64,000 nt of DNA from Cyanosarcina radialis HA8281-LM2 (GTDB lineage Bacteria > Cyanobacteriota > Cyanobacteriia > Cyanobacteriales > CCAP-1448), in assembly GCA_019359615.1 (NCBI GenBank), contig JAHHHA010000011.1:99982-163981 (forward strand), written 5' to 3'. Below, piece by piece: positions 8,035-17,110 of this stretch (positions are counted from its first letter, which is position 1; every line of letters begins with the position of its first letter). A program made the position numbers and the translations under genes. The notes under the pieces were generated by a model. That model searched no databases and was not told the origin of the DNA. It saw only the letters and a list, made by a program, of their open reading frames with translations.

Positions 8035-9522
8035 GTGGGCTACATTCTGGCACTAGACTTAGGAACTACAGGCAATCGTGCCTTTCTGTTCGATCGCTCC
8101 GGTCGAACAGTCGGTCGAGCTTACCGAGAACTGACGCAGTATTATCCTCAACCGGGCTGGTGGGAACACGATGCTGAAGAAATTTGGCAAGCTACTGTCT
8201 GGGCGATGCAAACCGCGATCGCTACTGCCCAGATCGAGCCGAAGGAAATTGTCGCCATCGGTTTGACCGTGCAGCGAGAAACCTGCCTGCTGTGGGATCG
8301 AAATACCGGAAAACCCTTGCACCGCGCCATCGTGTGGCAAGACCGACGCACTGCCGATCGTTGCGCTCAATTGCAACAGCAAGGTTATAGCGCAGAGATT
8401 TACCAGCGTACCGGACTGCCGATCGATCCCTACTTCTCAGCTACCAAACTCGCTTGGTTACTAGAACACCTGCCAGGAATCGATCTAAAACAGGTATTAG
8501 CTGGCACGATCGACAGTTGGATTTTGTGGAAACTAACAGGGGGAGAAGTTCACGCTACCGACCACAGCAACGCCAGCCGCACCATGCTGTCTCACCTCAC
8601 CGATTGCCAGTGGGATGCTTACTTACTAGATTTGTTTGAAATTCCCCGTCACTTGCTTCCGCAGATCCAACCGAGTTTCGGAAAGTTCGGGGTGACGCAG
8701 GCGAGTTTGCTGGGAGCAGAAATTCCCATTACTGCGATTCTGGGAGATCAGCAAGCATCTCTATTCGGTCATGGTTGCGATCGTCCGGGGTTGATGAAAT
8801 GCACCTACGGAACTGGTTCGTTTTTGGTAGCCCACACTGGCTCGCGGGCGGTGCTATCTTGTCCTCAATTGATTTCCACCATCGCCTGGACGCAAACCAA
8901 CCCTAGCAGCACGTTAGAAGTCGGCTATGCCTTGGAAGGTAGTATGTTTACAACAGGCGCTTGCATCCAATGGTTGCGGGACGGATTGAAGTTGATTTCG
9001 ACCGCAGCAGAAACCGAAGAGATCGCCCAGCAAGCGGCCGATAATGGGGGCGTTTATTTCGTCCCTGCTTTTAGCGGACTGGGCGCACCCCACTGGGATT
9101 TGAACGCTCGCGGGGCTTTTTTCGGTCTGACGGCTGGGGTGGAGCGATCGCATTTGGTGCGATCGGTGTTAGAGTCGATTGCCTATCAAGTGAAAGAAGT
9201 AGTCCAAGCTGTCAGCGAGTGCAGCGGCACTGGGGGCGAGCAGTTAAAGGTTGATGGTGGAGCTTCCCAAAATAATTTCTTGATGCAATTCCAGGCCGAT
9301 CTATTGAGAATTCCCGTCGAACGTCCGGCAATGGCCGATACTACCGTCTGGGGAATTGCTATGGCGGCCGGTCTGGCTGCGGGTTTTTGGGATAATTACG
9401 AGGCCTTGGTGCAGAGCCGTCAGCGGGATTGCTCGTTCGAGCCTGGTGCGGGTAGCAAAACCGCAGTGAGCAACTTTGCTACTTGGCAGCAGGCAGTAGG
9501 TAGAGCCAAAAATTGGCTCTAG
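8035..9522 (+). CDS. glpK: Glycerol kinase
   Basis: A 495-residue FGGY-family kinase of full length for GlpK, converting glycerol and ATP to sn-glycerol 3-phosphate. The N-terminal phosphate loop reads LALDLGTTGNRAFLFD. The glycerol-binding region contains GLTVQRET and WQDRRT. The C-terminal domain has GLGAPHWD and LKVDGGASQNNFLMQFQ. Translation starts with GTG at 8035, because no earlier start is available in the repeat just upstream. No glycerol facilitator or glycerol-3-phosphate dehydrogenase is nearby, so it is not part of a classical glp operon. Confidence 0.93.
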   Translation: MGYILALDLGTTGNRAFLFDRSGRTVGRAYRELTQYYPQPGWWEHDAEEIWQATVWAMQTAIATAQIEPKEIVAIGLTVQRETCLLWDRNTGKPLHRAIVWQDRRTADRCAQLQQQGYSAEIYQRTGLPIDPYFSATKLAWLLEHLPGIDLKQVLAGTIDSWILWKLTGGEVHATDHSNASRTMLSHLTDCQWDAYLLDLFEIPRHLLPQIQPSFGKFGVTQASLLGAEIPITAILGDQQASLFGHGCDRPGLMKCTYGTGSFLVAHTGSRAVLSCPQLISTIAWTQTNPSSTLEVGYALEGSMFTTGACIQWLRDGLKLISTAAETEEIAQQAADNGGVYFVPAFSGLGAPHWDLNARGAFFGLTAGVERSHLVRSVLESIAYQVKEVVQAVSECSGTGGEQLKVDGGASQNNFLMQFQADLLRIPVERPAMADTTVWGIAMAAGLAAGFWDNYEALVQSRQRDCSFEPGAGSKTAVSNFATWQQAVGRAKNWL

Positions 9523-9534
9523 TACCGCTACGCG

Positions 9535-9625
9535 GAAGTCATATCAAATCCGGATTTTAAAAGCTCCGAATCCAGCCCTCACCCCCGTCCCCTCTCCCAA
9601 GCTTGGGAGAGGGGTGCCCGCTAGG
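9535..9625. repeat. MITE-like repeat fragment with perfect palindrome
   Basis: The sequence TCATATCAAATCCGG at 9539 is the terminal motif also seen at 41981 and, as ATACCAAATCCG, at 49892. It is followed by CAGCCCTCACCCCC and a perfect 26-base palindrome at 9589-9614 centred on AAGCTT. The same 26 bases occur at 39730-39755. The palindrome lies between the convergent glpK and phosphoribosyltransferase genes and could act as a two-way terminator, though no strong T run follows. Confidence 0.65.
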
Positions 9626-9631
9626 GCGGCG

Positions 9632-10171
9632 CTATTTTTGAAAAAGGGGATTAGCCGTGTCGCTCTCAAATTGGCTGTTAAGTTCTTCTAGATTCAGGCG
9701 ATCGTAACGTTCAAAAGGCTGATGAATCCAGGGGTTATCGGGCAAGTAATCTACATAGTAATCGGGGGCGATCGCCGAACAAGCTTTGTACCAAATTACC
9801 GCCGTGCGAATTTCTTGGATGTCATGACCGTAATGCTGCTGCAACCAAGGAATTGCCTCTCGCAGAGTAATACCAGAATCGACTAGATCGTCAGCTATAA
9901 GCACGCGACTGCCCAGTTTTTCGGCAGTCATGGTCAGATCGCGGGCAAATTTGAGGTGTCCCCGCGTGCGTTCTCCTTTTCCCCCGTAAGAAGAGGCCGC
10001 TAAGATCGCCAGCGGCTGCCGGTAAATTCGCGACAGCAAATCGCCAACTCTCAACCCACCTCTAGCCAGACAAACGATCTGGTTGAATTCCCAATGCGAC
10101 TGATAAATTTTCGCAGCTAACTGTTCGATTTTGTGGTGGTACTCTGCCCACGAGATGTAAAGGTCTGACAT
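9632..10171 (-). CDS. Phosphoribosyltransferase family protein (xanthine/hypoxanthine type)
   Basis: A 179-residue type I phosphoribosyltransferase. The PRPP-binding loop is clear (VLIADDLVDSGITL, about 88-101), with the preceding IVCLARGGLRVGD and a C-terminal NPWIHQPFE that lies near the base-binding site in relatives. This matches the purine PRTase-like group rather than pyrR or upp. It would salvage a purine base using PRPP. The base is not defined by the sequence, and some relatives have unknown substrates. Confidence 0.8.
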   Translation of the reverse strand: MSDLYISWAEYHHKIEQLAAKIYQSHWEFNQIVCLARGGLRVGDLLSRIYRQPLAILAASSYGGKGERTRGHLKFARDLTMTAEKLGSRVLIADDLVDSGITLREAIPWLQQHYGHDIQEIRTAVIWYKACSAIAPDYYVDYLPDNPWIHQPFERYDRLNLEELNSQFESDTANPLFQK

Positions 10172-10321
10172 GGAAGATTAAATGTATACTATCTGGCTTG
10201 AGAAGCTGTACGATACTCAACACGCCCCGATTAGCGATCGGAAAAAACTAGACACACCAACAGATCTAGCACTTGAGATCTGACCTACTTAGATGTATTA
10301 CTAGACATTCTAAACTCCTCT

Positions 10322-10392
10322 CAGGGTAAAGCATTTGGTAATAAACTTTTAAGTCTAACCGATATGTTATCGCCCAAATGCTTTGCCCCTAC
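10322..10392. repeat. Inverted-repeat element of about 70 bp
   Basis: AGGGTAAAGCATTTGG at 10323-10338 is matched by the near-complementary CCAAATGCTTTGCCCCT at about 10374-10390. The roughly 35 bases between are AT-rich. The ends resemble the GTAGGGGC...GCCCCTAC palindromes at 23888 and 56100. It lies directly before the symporter gene, ending about 20 bases before its ATG, so it may affect expression. Confidence 0.6.
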
Positions 10393-10413
10393 AACTTCTA
10401 AACTCCTTAAATA

Positions 10414-11838
10414 ATGAGTCATAACAACTGGGAAGATATAGCTCCTGACGAACCAGAAAAGCTGAACTTGAGTACCAAACTTGCTTACGGTGCTGGGGAT
10501 TTAGGAACAGCCATCACTGCCAACTTAGGCACTTTTTTACTATCGCCTTTTCTCACTGATGTCGCTGGTTTGAGGCCGGGGTTAGCGGGTTGGACGCAGT
10601 TAATCGGCAAAGTTTGGGATGCAGTCAACGATCCGATGGTAGGGGTGCTGAGCGATCGCACTACCAGCCGTTGGGGACGGCGTTACCCCTGGATGCTGCT
10701 TGGGGCAGTTCCCTTGGGGCTTTTCTTTTTTTTACAGTGGATCGTTCCTCGCTTTAGCGGTCACGAGGCTACCAATCAGTGGGGACTGTTTTGGTACTAC
10801 ACCATTATTTCGATCCTGTTTAATACTTTCTACACCATAGTTAACGTTCCGTATACTGCTCTCACGCCCGAACTAACTCAAGACTATAACGAACGCACTA
10901 GCCTCAACAGCTTTCGATTTGCTTTCTCGATCGCGGGTAGCATTCTCTCAACCCTCGTGGCGTTCCTGTTTTTTGCTCGGTTTCCCAACGATAAAGGTCA
11001 AGCTTATTTTTGGATCGCCATTATTTGTACAGTGGTGTCGGTATTGCCAGTCTATTGGTGCTATTGGGGAACGCGATCGCGCCTTGCATCTGTATCCTAC
11101 CAACGTCCAGAAGCTGAAACTTCCGTATCCATACCTTTCCTGCAACAGTTAAAAATTGCTTTCAGCAATCGGCCTTTCTTAATCGTCACTGGAATTTATC
11201 TGTGTTCTTGGTTGAGTTTGCAGCTAACAGGGGCAATTATTCCCTATTTTGTCGAGAGATATATGCGCTTGACCACTAAAGAGACAGCTTTAGTCATCTT
11301 GGCAGTTCAAGGAACGGCTTTCATCATGCTCTTTGTTTGGAGTGCCATTAGCCACAGAGTCGGCAAAAAAGCTGTTTACTTTATGGGCATGAGTCTGTGG
11401 ATAATCGTCCAAGCCGGACTGTTTTTTTTACGTCCCCAGGATGTTGGTTTAATGTACTTCTTAGCCGTCTTAGCTGGTTTTGGGGTTTCCACTGCCTATC
11501 TGATTCCTTGGTCGATGCTACCGGATGTTATCGAACTCGACGAACTCAGAACCGGACAGCGCCGCGAAGGAATTTTCTATAGTTTTATGGTCTTTTTGCA
11601 AAAAATTTGTTTGGGGATTGCTGTCACCTTGGTACTGCAAAGCTTGGGACGGCTGGGATATCAACCCACTTTAGAAAAACAAAACGAAGCCGTCTTGCTG
11701 GCAATTCGGATTTTCCTCGGTCCTTTACCCGCTGTTGCTTTGATCGGCGGGATGGTTTTAACTTATTTGTATCCCATCACCCGCGAGTTCCATGCCGAAA
11801 TTTTGCTGAGGTTAAGAGAAAAGCGATCGCAAGGTTAA
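10414..11838 (+). CDS. MFS transporter, glycoside-pentoside-hexuronide:cation symporter type
   Basis: A 474-residue membrane protein with about twelve hydrophobic segments. The MelB-like signature is present: KLAYGAGDLGTAI near the N-terminus, GKVWDAVNDPMVGVLSDRT with the cation-site aspartates at about 67-85, RRYPWMLLGAVP, and YTALTPELTQDYNERT in loop 4-5. The family couples sugar uptake to H+ or Na+. The substrate is not readable. The sucrose-phosphate phosphatase gene further downstream suggests a sugar context, but this is only proximity. Confidence 0.88.
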   Translation: MSHNNWEDIAPDEPEKLNLSTKLAYGAGDLGTAITANLGTFLLSPFLTDVAGLRPGLAGWTQLIGKVWDAVNDPMVGVLSDRTTSRWGRRYPWMLLGAVPLGLFFFLQWIVPRFSGHEATNQWGLFWYYTIISILFNTFYTIVNVPYTALTPELTQDYNERTSLNSFRFAFSIAGSILSTLVAFLFFARFPNDKGQAYFWIAIICTVVSVLPVYWCYWGTRSRLASVSYQRPEAETSVSIPFLQQLKIAFSNRPFLIVTGIYLCSWLSLQLTGAIIPYFVERYMRLTTKETALVILAVQGTAFIMLFVWSAISHRVGKKAVYFMGMSLWIIVQAGLFFLRPQDVGLMYFLAVLAGFGVSTAYLIPWSMLPDVIELDELRTGQRREGIFYSFMVFLQKICLGIAVTLVLQSLGRLGYQPTLEKQNEAVLLAIRIFLGPLPAVALIGGMVLTYLYPITREFHAEILLRLREKRSQG

Positions 11839-11845
11839 GTAATAG

Positions 11846-12076
11846 GTAAGAAGTCAACAACCCCGCCCGCAAGGTTATTTGTTAGCGATCGCAAGAGCCA
11901 GAAACGATGAAGATGATGTAGGCTCGATGCCATGGACCTTAACTGCTAGCGAGATCGACAGCTTTACAAATTGGAATCTAAAACTCCTTAGTTTCGAGGA
12001 TTATATAGATAGTGAGAACCCACCCGTCAGAAGATTTAGAGCTTATTTTCAAAAAACACGAACCATAAATCATTAA
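11846..12076 (+). pseudogene. 3' remnant of a class I SAM-dependent methyltransferase
   Basis: The open frame from 11846 encodes PQGYLLAIARARNDEDD, then GSMPWTLTASEID, then FEDYIDSENPPVRRFRAYF. This matches the last third of a widespread family of Rossmann methyltransferases, which end with a 'PGGyLLvicR.R', 'mPWpLt' and 'FEDy.D.E.PPVRRFRa.Y' pattern. The SAM-binding domain is absent and the symporter gene ends just upstream, so only the tail survives. A TTG at 11879 could start a 65-residue product but is unlikely to be meaningful. Confidence 0.65.
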
Positions 12077-12090
12077 CCGTCAACATTACT

Positions 12091-12840
12091 ATGCAACAAT
12101 TTCTTTTTGTTACCGATCTAGATAACACCCTAGTAGGTGATGACGCTGCTTTAAAAGAACTTAATAGCAGGCTCGATCGACACCGCCAAGAACAAGCAAC
12201 CAAAATAGTTTACGCTACGGGCCGTTCTCCCACCCTGTATCACCAACTAAGTCAAGAAAAGCAATTGCTACCTCCTGATGCCCTGATTGCCTCAGTGGGT
12301 ACAGAAATTTACCTCAACGGCCATGAGACTCCCGATCCGCAGTGGACGGAACGATTAGCCCAAAAATGGGATCGAGATTTAGTCACATCTATTGCCGCCC
12401 ATTTTGCCGATCTCGTCCTGCAACCAGAAACCGAACAACGCCCGTTTAAAGTTAGCTATTATCTCAGCGAAGAAGTAGCGGTTGAAGTGCTACCGCGATT
12501 GGAATTGCTGCTAAAAGAGCGCGAGCTAGATGTTAAGTTGATTTATAGTGGGGGTCAAGACCTCGATATTTTACCCCAGTTGGGCGATAAAGGCTTAGCC
12601 GTTAAGTTTTTACAACAATGTTGGGAAATAGATCCAGTGCAAACAGTAGTTTGTGGCGATTCTGGAAATGATATTTCTTTATTTAGCGTCGGAGAAGAAC
12701 GAGGGATTATTGTCGGTAATGCCAGACCGGAATTACGCTTGTGGCACGATATTAACCCCGCATCTAGTCGCTATTTAGCTAATAGTAATTACGCCCAAGG
12801 AATTATAGAAGGTTTGATGTATTTTGGTTTTCTGATTTGA
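12091..12840 (+). CDS. spp: Sucrose-6-phosphate phosphatase
   Basis: A 249-residue HAD-superfamily phosphatase, the usual length of stand-alone cyanobacterial SPP. The nucleophile motif is FVTDLDNTLVGDD (about 6-18). Motif II is VYATGRSP, motif III includes the lysine in LGDKGLAVKFL, and motif IV is VVCGDSGNDISLF. It removes phosphate from sucrose-6-phosphate, the last step of sucrose synthesis, which supports osmoprotection and carbon export. The sucrose-phosphate synthase gene is not in the window. The start ATG is well placed, with no closer alternative. Confidence 0.9.
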   Translation: MQQFLFVTDLDNTLVGDDAALKELNSRLDRHRQEQATKIVYATGRSPTLYHQLSQEKQLLPPDALIASVGTEIYLNGHETPDPQWTERLAQKWDRDLVTSIAAHFADLVLQPETEQRPFKVSYYLSEEVAVEVLPRLELLLKERELDVKLIYSGGQDLDILPQLGDKGLAVKFLQQCWEIDPVQTVVCGDSGNDISLFSVGEERGIIVGNARPELRLWHDINPASSRYLANSNYAQGIIEGLMYFGFLI

Positions 12841-12903
12841 AGTCAAATTGTCAATCTTCCGCGATCCGCTTATAATTTCCCCATCACCAAATTTTGTAGG
12901 TCT

Positions 12904-13209
12904 ATGTCTGCTGAAACTAACTTAAATTCTCAATCGACTGCTGGTGCTGATGCTATTGATATCGCGATCGCTAAAGGCATAGATTTTGATGGTTTGCCCA
13001 TTCCGACTGCCAAACTAGAACTTTATCAACAGGTAATGGCGCTAGAGGCTAACAGACAGCGCAGCGGCGTATCTAACACCATGCGATCGCGCATCGTCCG
13101 CATTGGAGCCAAACACATTCCCCAAGAGGAACTCGATCGAAAGCTAGTAGATGCCGGATTTGCGCCTCTGAAAGATAAAGAAATTGCCTTCTTTTATGGT
13201 GATAAGTAG
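12904..13209 (+). CDS. Conserved cyanobacterial protein (DUF4090-like)
   Basis: A 101-residue soluble protein. A variable N-terminal 25 residues precede a highly conserved-looking core: GIDFDGLPIPTAKLELYQQV, then MALEANRQRSGVSNTMRSRI, then a C-terminus ending KEIAFFYG. I recognise this as a protein found throughout cyanobacteria and believe it is the DUF4090 family, without a known role. The charged helical core and small size would suit an adaptor, but that is a guess. It stands alone on the plus strand. Confidence 0.65.
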   Translation: MSAETNLNSQSTAGADAIDIAIAKGIDFDGLPIPTAKLELYQQVMALEANRQRSGVSNTMRSRIVRIGAKHIPQEELDRKLVDAGFAPLKDKEIAFFYGDK

Positions 13210-13277
13210 CGATACATGATAATGCACAGGCTCACGCCAACGAAATTTTTGGCTGACACTCTTCACCCCTTTAGACT

Positions 13278-13337
13278 TGGGGTGCATACACGAGTTATCG
13301 GTTATGCCATTTGACATCCAGATCCCCTAAATCCCCA
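13278..13337. repeat. Left-end fragment of a MITE-like element
   Basis: GGGTGCATACACGAGTTATC at about 13279, then a spacer and AGATCCCCTAAATCCCC ending at 13337, parallels the left end of the element at 56226 (GTGTATACATAAGTTATCG, spacer, AGATCCCTCTAAATCCCC). Spacing between the two blocks is nearly the same. No right end is found before the IS110 remnant, so this is a truncated copy. Confidence 0.5.
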
Positions 13338-13339
13338 TC

Positions 13340-13483
13340 ATGGGATTTTGTCAAGTGGAAGAGACAAAACTCTGTAGAGGTGCAACAGCGCTCCTCCAGT
13401 TGTGGAATTGGTGGTGGGCTAAGGGAGCAATTGAGTTCGATGGGGGGATGTTCAAAAGACTGCTGGCAGACCAACTCCAATGA
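13340..13483 (+). other. Small open frame of 47 codons, unknown
   Basis: An ATG-initiated frame encodes an aromatic-rich peptide containing LLQLWNWWWAKGAIEFDGG and then FKRLLADQLQ. It lies between a MITE fragment and an IS110 remnant and has no clear ribosome-binding site. It reads like a piece of a larger protein, possibly another decayed insertion element, but I do not recognise a family. Confidence 0.2.
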
Positions 13484-13565
13484 TGCCTCAACGACCAGTC
13501 ATTCGTAGTCATCCTCGTAACGGTGCTACTGCTTTCTTATTCGCTCTCATCAGAGGCTGCGCCAC

Positions 13566-13831
13566 TCAAACTAAAACGTCGATTCCTTGCTTTACCAGTT
13601 CCCGGTGCAACACCAACCCTGAAAACCCGGCTTCATAAACGCTGTGAATGATTCCTCCTGGGAAATACTTCCGCAATTGCTGAGCTAACTGGGCGGGGTT
13701 GGCAATTGTACTCCACTTTTTCATCATTGTTTGACGACTCGGGCCACGACCGTGTAAGTGCGTTTATGAACATCAATGCCTACGTAAATTGGTTCGCCGT
13801 CATAAGATGGAATCGGTGTGGTGTTTTTCAT
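13566..13831 (-). pseudogene. IS110-family transposase remnant (5' part, frameshifted)
   Basis: Starting with ATG at 13831, the frame reads GEPIYVGIDVHKRTYTVVAR, the N-terminal DEDD-domain start of IS110 transposases, with the first catalytic Asp in GIDVHK. It stops after 35 residues. A second frame continues with LRKYFPGGIIHSVYEAGFSG, then LHRELVKQGIDVLV, the next IS110 block, and ends at 13566. The rest of the transposase is absent. It is therefore a dead fragment, not an active element. Confidence 0.8.
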
Positions 13832-13885
13832 GCAATCCTCCAGTGCTTGAGTTTGGTCACTTTAGAGTAAAATGCACCCTACAGT

Positions 13886-15091
13886 TTATACCTCTATAAT
13901 TTGCACTTCTTGGCAAAATTCCTGCCAGTCTGTTGCCACTTTTTGACTGTACTCATGGGCGTATGCCATGACTTCTTTACACCACCAATCTTGCTTGGCA
14001 AAGTCAATTAATTCATCTGCAATAGCGGAACCCTGACGGCCGCTGCTGCGCAGTTGAGCCGAAGCCACAATTTGTCCGAATGTCTGCATTAACTGCGTCA
14101 ATTCTTTATCTTTCAACTCGCGTTCGGCAGACAATTCGATTTTATCCTCTGTGGGCTGATATTCGCGAATAATGTAAGATTTTCCGTCGATCGCTACAGT
14201 GTTGAGTAAAGCCATGGAAATTGCTTGCATTCGTTTTTGAATGGTGACAACTCTTTCAGCTTGGTTTTGCCAGCGGGGTTGTTTGCACTCTACATATTTT
14301 GCCAAAGAAGACTCTGTGGCTGCTTTGAGGTCGAGAATATAATTGCGATCGGGCGAACCTTTGCCTTCTACTAGCACCATATATCGCTCTAAACCCAAGC
14401 TGCCCGTTCCGGCGATCCGCCAAGCGATATCAATGACTCGAAAAAATTCTGGTTCTGGTTGCTGGCTGGCAAATTTTTCTATACAGAACTTAATTTTTTC
14501 TTTGGTTGCTTCTGAAACCGGACGAGTTTTGTTTTCTTTAATGAGAATTTGGCGCTGTTTGCCATCGAGCACGGTTCGTTTCTCTAAAAATTCTTCGCGA
14601 TCGATCTTGCGGGCTTCATCCAATAGATTTTTCACTAACCCTTCAGCAATCTCCCGTTCTACCCAACGAGCCTTCCCGGCAATTAAATTATTAGCGTAAG
14701 CCGTTAAAAATATCTCGCCGAGCGATCGCGCTAGCTCGACATCGTTATTATTGCTAGGAAAGGCCAGAAAAATACTAGTTACTAAGCGAGCGATCTCCCA
14801 AGTACAAGGAGCTAAAATTGCTTCATCGAAGTCGTTGAGATCGAAATAAGTTAATCGATTATCGCCTTTATAACTGCCAAAATTTTCTAGATGTAGATCT
14901 CCGCAAATCCAACTTTTAGGAGCGGAATTGAGTGCAGAATGATTGGGGAAATCTTCGTAGAACAAATGGCAGCTACCCCGGAAGAATACAAAAGGATCGA
15001 CCTGCATTTTCTGGAACTTAAGTCGCAGCAATTCTGGATCGCGATCGCGATTAAATTTTTGGATGCGTTTGACTAATTTAGAACTTGTCAT
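13886..15091 (-). CDS. DUF2252 family protein
   Basis: A 401-residue protein with DUF2252 landmarks: FFRGSCHLFYEDF near residue 34, WICGDLHLENFGSY at about 60-75, YFDLNDFDEAILAPCTWEIAR at about 83-103, and a C-terminal LRSSGRQGSAIADEL then W. The GDxHxxN-like and D-x-N-D-F-D-E elements resemble the catalytic core of aminoglycoside phosphotransferase/choline kinase folds. A kinase-like ATP-dependent activity is plausible but unproven. It has no membrane segment. It precedes pheS in orientation, but a 107-base gap with repeats separates them. Confidence 0.82.
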   Translation of the reverse strand: MTSSKLVKRIQKFNRDRDPELLRLKFQKMQVDPFVFFRGSCHLFYEDFPNHSALNSAPKSWICGDLHLENFGSYKGDNRLTYFDLNDFDEAILAPCTWEIARLVTSIFLAFPSNNNDVELARSLGEIFLTAYANNLIAGKARWVEREIAEGLVKNLLDEARKIDREEFLEKRTVLDGKQRQILIKENKTRPVSEATKEKIKFCIEKFASQQPEPEFFRVIDIAWRIAGTGSLGLERYMVLVEGKGSPDRNYILDLKAATESSLAKYVECKQPRWQNQAERVVTIQKRMQAISMALLNTVAIDGKSYIIREYQPTEDKIELSAERELKDKELTQLMQTFGQIVASAQLRSSGRQGSAIADELIDFAKQDWWCKEVMAYAHEYSQKVATDWQEFCQEVQIIEV

Positions 15092-15111
15092 TTAGAATAT
15101 ACGACTTCATT

Positions 15112-15196
15112 AATCGTTTTTTGTCAATCGTCAGTGGTCAACGTTCAATAGTCAATGGTCGATATCCAACAACTGACAACTAACAACTGACAACTC
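15112..15196. repeat. Tandem repeats between pheS and the DUF2252 gene
   Basis: Repeats of the types GTCAATGGTC and AACAACTGACAACT fill the gap after pheS. Similar GGTCATCGGTCATC units are at 16219-16250 on its other side. No terminator hairpin is obvious within them. Confidence 0.6.
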
Positions 15197-15198
15197 TT

Positions 15199-16203
15199 TT
15201 AAAACTGCCGTAAAAAGCGCAAATCGCTAGCGTACAGCCGCCGAATATCGTCGATTTGATGCAACACTTGAGCGATCCGTTCTACGCCAAAACCAGCAGC
15301 AAAACCCGTATAAACTTCTGGATCGTAACCCACTTTTTTCAGGACGTTAGGATCTACCATACCGCAGCCCATAACTTCTAACCAACGCCCCCGCCACTGC
15401 AAATCTACTTCAGCCGATGGCTCGGTAAAGGGGAAATAGCTAGCGCGGAAACGGACGGGCAATTCTTCCCCAAACATCTCCTCTAAAAAGATCTCGATCG
15501 TCCCTTTGAGGTCGGTAAATGTCAGTCCTTCATCGATCGCCAAAATTTCGATCTGATGGAAGACAGCAGCATGGGTAGCATCGACTTCATCGCGCCGATA
15601 GCAACGTCCTGGGGCCACGATCCGAATCGGCGGTTCGTTGGCTTCCATGTAGCGAATTTGTACCGAAGAAGTATGGGTGCGCAGCAAGTTACCATCTGGC
15701 AGGTAAAACGTATCCTGCATATCCCTAGCTGGATGGTCGGGGGGAGTATTGAGGGCCTCGAAGTTGTAGTAGTCGGTTTCCATTTCCGGGCCGGTGGCGA
15801 CGGTATAGCCCAAACCGACGAAAATATCGATCGCCCGGTCGATCGTACTATTAATCGGATGTACTCGCCCGATCGGTCGGTAAACTCCGGGCATGGTAAC
15901 ATCGAGAGTTTCCGAGGCTAACTGGGTCTGAATTTGCGCTTGCTGCAAATCTTGACGCTTGCGCTCGAACTGCTCTTGGATCGCTACTTTAGCTTCATTG
16001 ATTAAAGCGCCAATCCGGGGGCGATCGCTAGCAGATAATTGCCCCATACTCCTCGATACCTGAGATAGCTGGCTTTTCTTGCCCAGGTAGGTAACTTTGA
16101 GTTCGTCTAGACTAGCAAGAGTATCAACCGCAGCGATCGCGCTGCTAGCTTCTTGTTTCAGTTTGGCGACTTCTGCCTCTAGATCCTCAAGCAAAATGGT
16201 CAT
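15199..16203 (-). CDS. pheS: Phenylalanyl-tRNA synthetase alpha subunit
   Basis: A 334-residue class II aminoacyl-tRNA synthetase subunit. The N-terminal coiled coil (1-90) binds tRNA. The catalytic core has motif 1 near [19 protein letters not shown], motif 2 with [12 protein letters not shown] and [13 protein letters not shown], and motif 3 [34 protein letters not shown] is the typical phenylalanine-site segment. The length is normal. With the separately encoded beta subunit it charges tRNA-Phe. PheT is not adjacent, as is usual in cyanobacteria. SurE is divergently transcribed. Confidence 0.96.
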   Translation of the reverse strand: MTILLEDLEAEVAKLKQEASSAIAAVDTLASLDELKVTYLGKKSQLSQVSRSMGQLSASDRPRIGALINEAKVAIQEQFERKRQDLQQAQIQTQLASETLDVTMPGVYRPIGRVHPINSTIDRAIDIFVGLGYTVATGPEMETDYYNFEALNTPPDHPARDMQDTFYLPDGNLLRTHTSSVQIRYMEANEPPIRIVAPGRCYRRDEVDATHAAVFHQIEILAIDEGLTFTDLKGTIEIFLEEMFGEELPVRFRASYFPFTEPSAEVDLQWRGRWLEVMGCGMVDPNVLKKVGYDPEVYTGFAAGFGVERIAQVLHQIDDIRRLYASDLRFLRQF

Positions 16204-16306
16204 TTCTTATTTATCCTCGGTCATTTGTCATCGGTCATCGGTCATCTGTAATATCAATGACTGACGACGGTCCCAGACTACTATTGTAATTACACAAACT
16301 GCTGAT

Positions 16307-17110
16307 ATGAAACTGTTGATCGGTAACGATGATGGCATCTTCGCCTTGGGGGTTCGGACTTTAGCTAATACGCTAGCGGCCATCGGCCATGAAGTTTATG
16401 TAGTTTGTCCCGATCGAGAGCGCTCGGCTACGGGTCATAGTTTGACGCTGCACGATCCCATCCGCGCTGAGGTAGTGGAGTCGATCTTTCATCCAGCGGT
16501 CAAAGCTTGGTCTTGTTCGGGAACGCCTTCCGATTGTATCAAGCTAGCTTTAGGTGCTTTGCTCGATCGCCCGCCCGATTTCGTCCTTTCTGGCATCAAT
16601 CAAGGAGCCAATTTAGGTACCGATATCCTCTACTCCGGTACTGTCTCAGCGGCCATGGAAGGGGTAATTGAAGGCATTCCCAGCATCGCCATCAGTTTGA
16701 CCAGTTTTACCTGCAAGGAGTTTCAACCCGCTGCTAATTTTGCCCAAAAATTGCTCGATCGCTTGGGCGCGAATCCCCTACCCGAACCGATATTACTAAA
16801 CGCTAACGTCCCGCCAGTCCCGCAAGCAGAAATTGCTGGGGTTGCCATTACTCGCCAAGGAATCCGCCGTTATTTTGATATTTTTCAAAAACGGGTCGAT
16901 CCGAGAGGAAAAACTTATTATTGGTTGGCTGGCGAAGCTTTGCAAGATTTGGAACAGCCAGAAGAACTGCATCTGCCACCAGAAATCCCCACCGACGTTC
17001 AAGCAATTCAAGCCAATTACATTACCATCACCCCTTTACAATACAATCTTACTTCTGCGGTTGGGGTATATGCTTTGCAAGATTGGGGATTAAGTAGCTT
17101 AAAGTTTTGA
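16307..17110 (+). CDS. surE: 5'-nucleotidase SurE
   Basis: A 267-residue SurE phosphatase. The N-terminal metal-binding motif is [13 protein letters not shown] with the Asp pair. The conserved [15 protein letters not shown] carries the catalytic serine region. [30 protein letters not shown] is complete, including the metal-binding Asn. SurE dephosphorylates nucleoside monophosphates and short polyphosphate in the cytosol. Its last 12 bases overlap the end of the convergent glycosyltransferase gene, because that gene has a repeat-derived tail. Confidence 0.95.
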   Translation: MKLLIGNDDGIFALGVRTLANTLAAIGHEVYVVCPDRERSATGHSLTLHDPIRAEVVESIFHPAVKAWSCSGTPSDCIKLALGALLDRPPDFVLSGINQGANLGTDILYSGTVSAAMEGVIEGIPSIAISLTSFTCKEFQPAANFAQKLLDRLGANPLPEPILLNANVPPVPQAEIAGVAITRQGIRRYFDIFQKRVDPRGKTYYWLAGEALQDLEQPEELHLPPEIPTDVQAIQANYITITPLQYNLTSAVGVYALQDWGLSSLKF

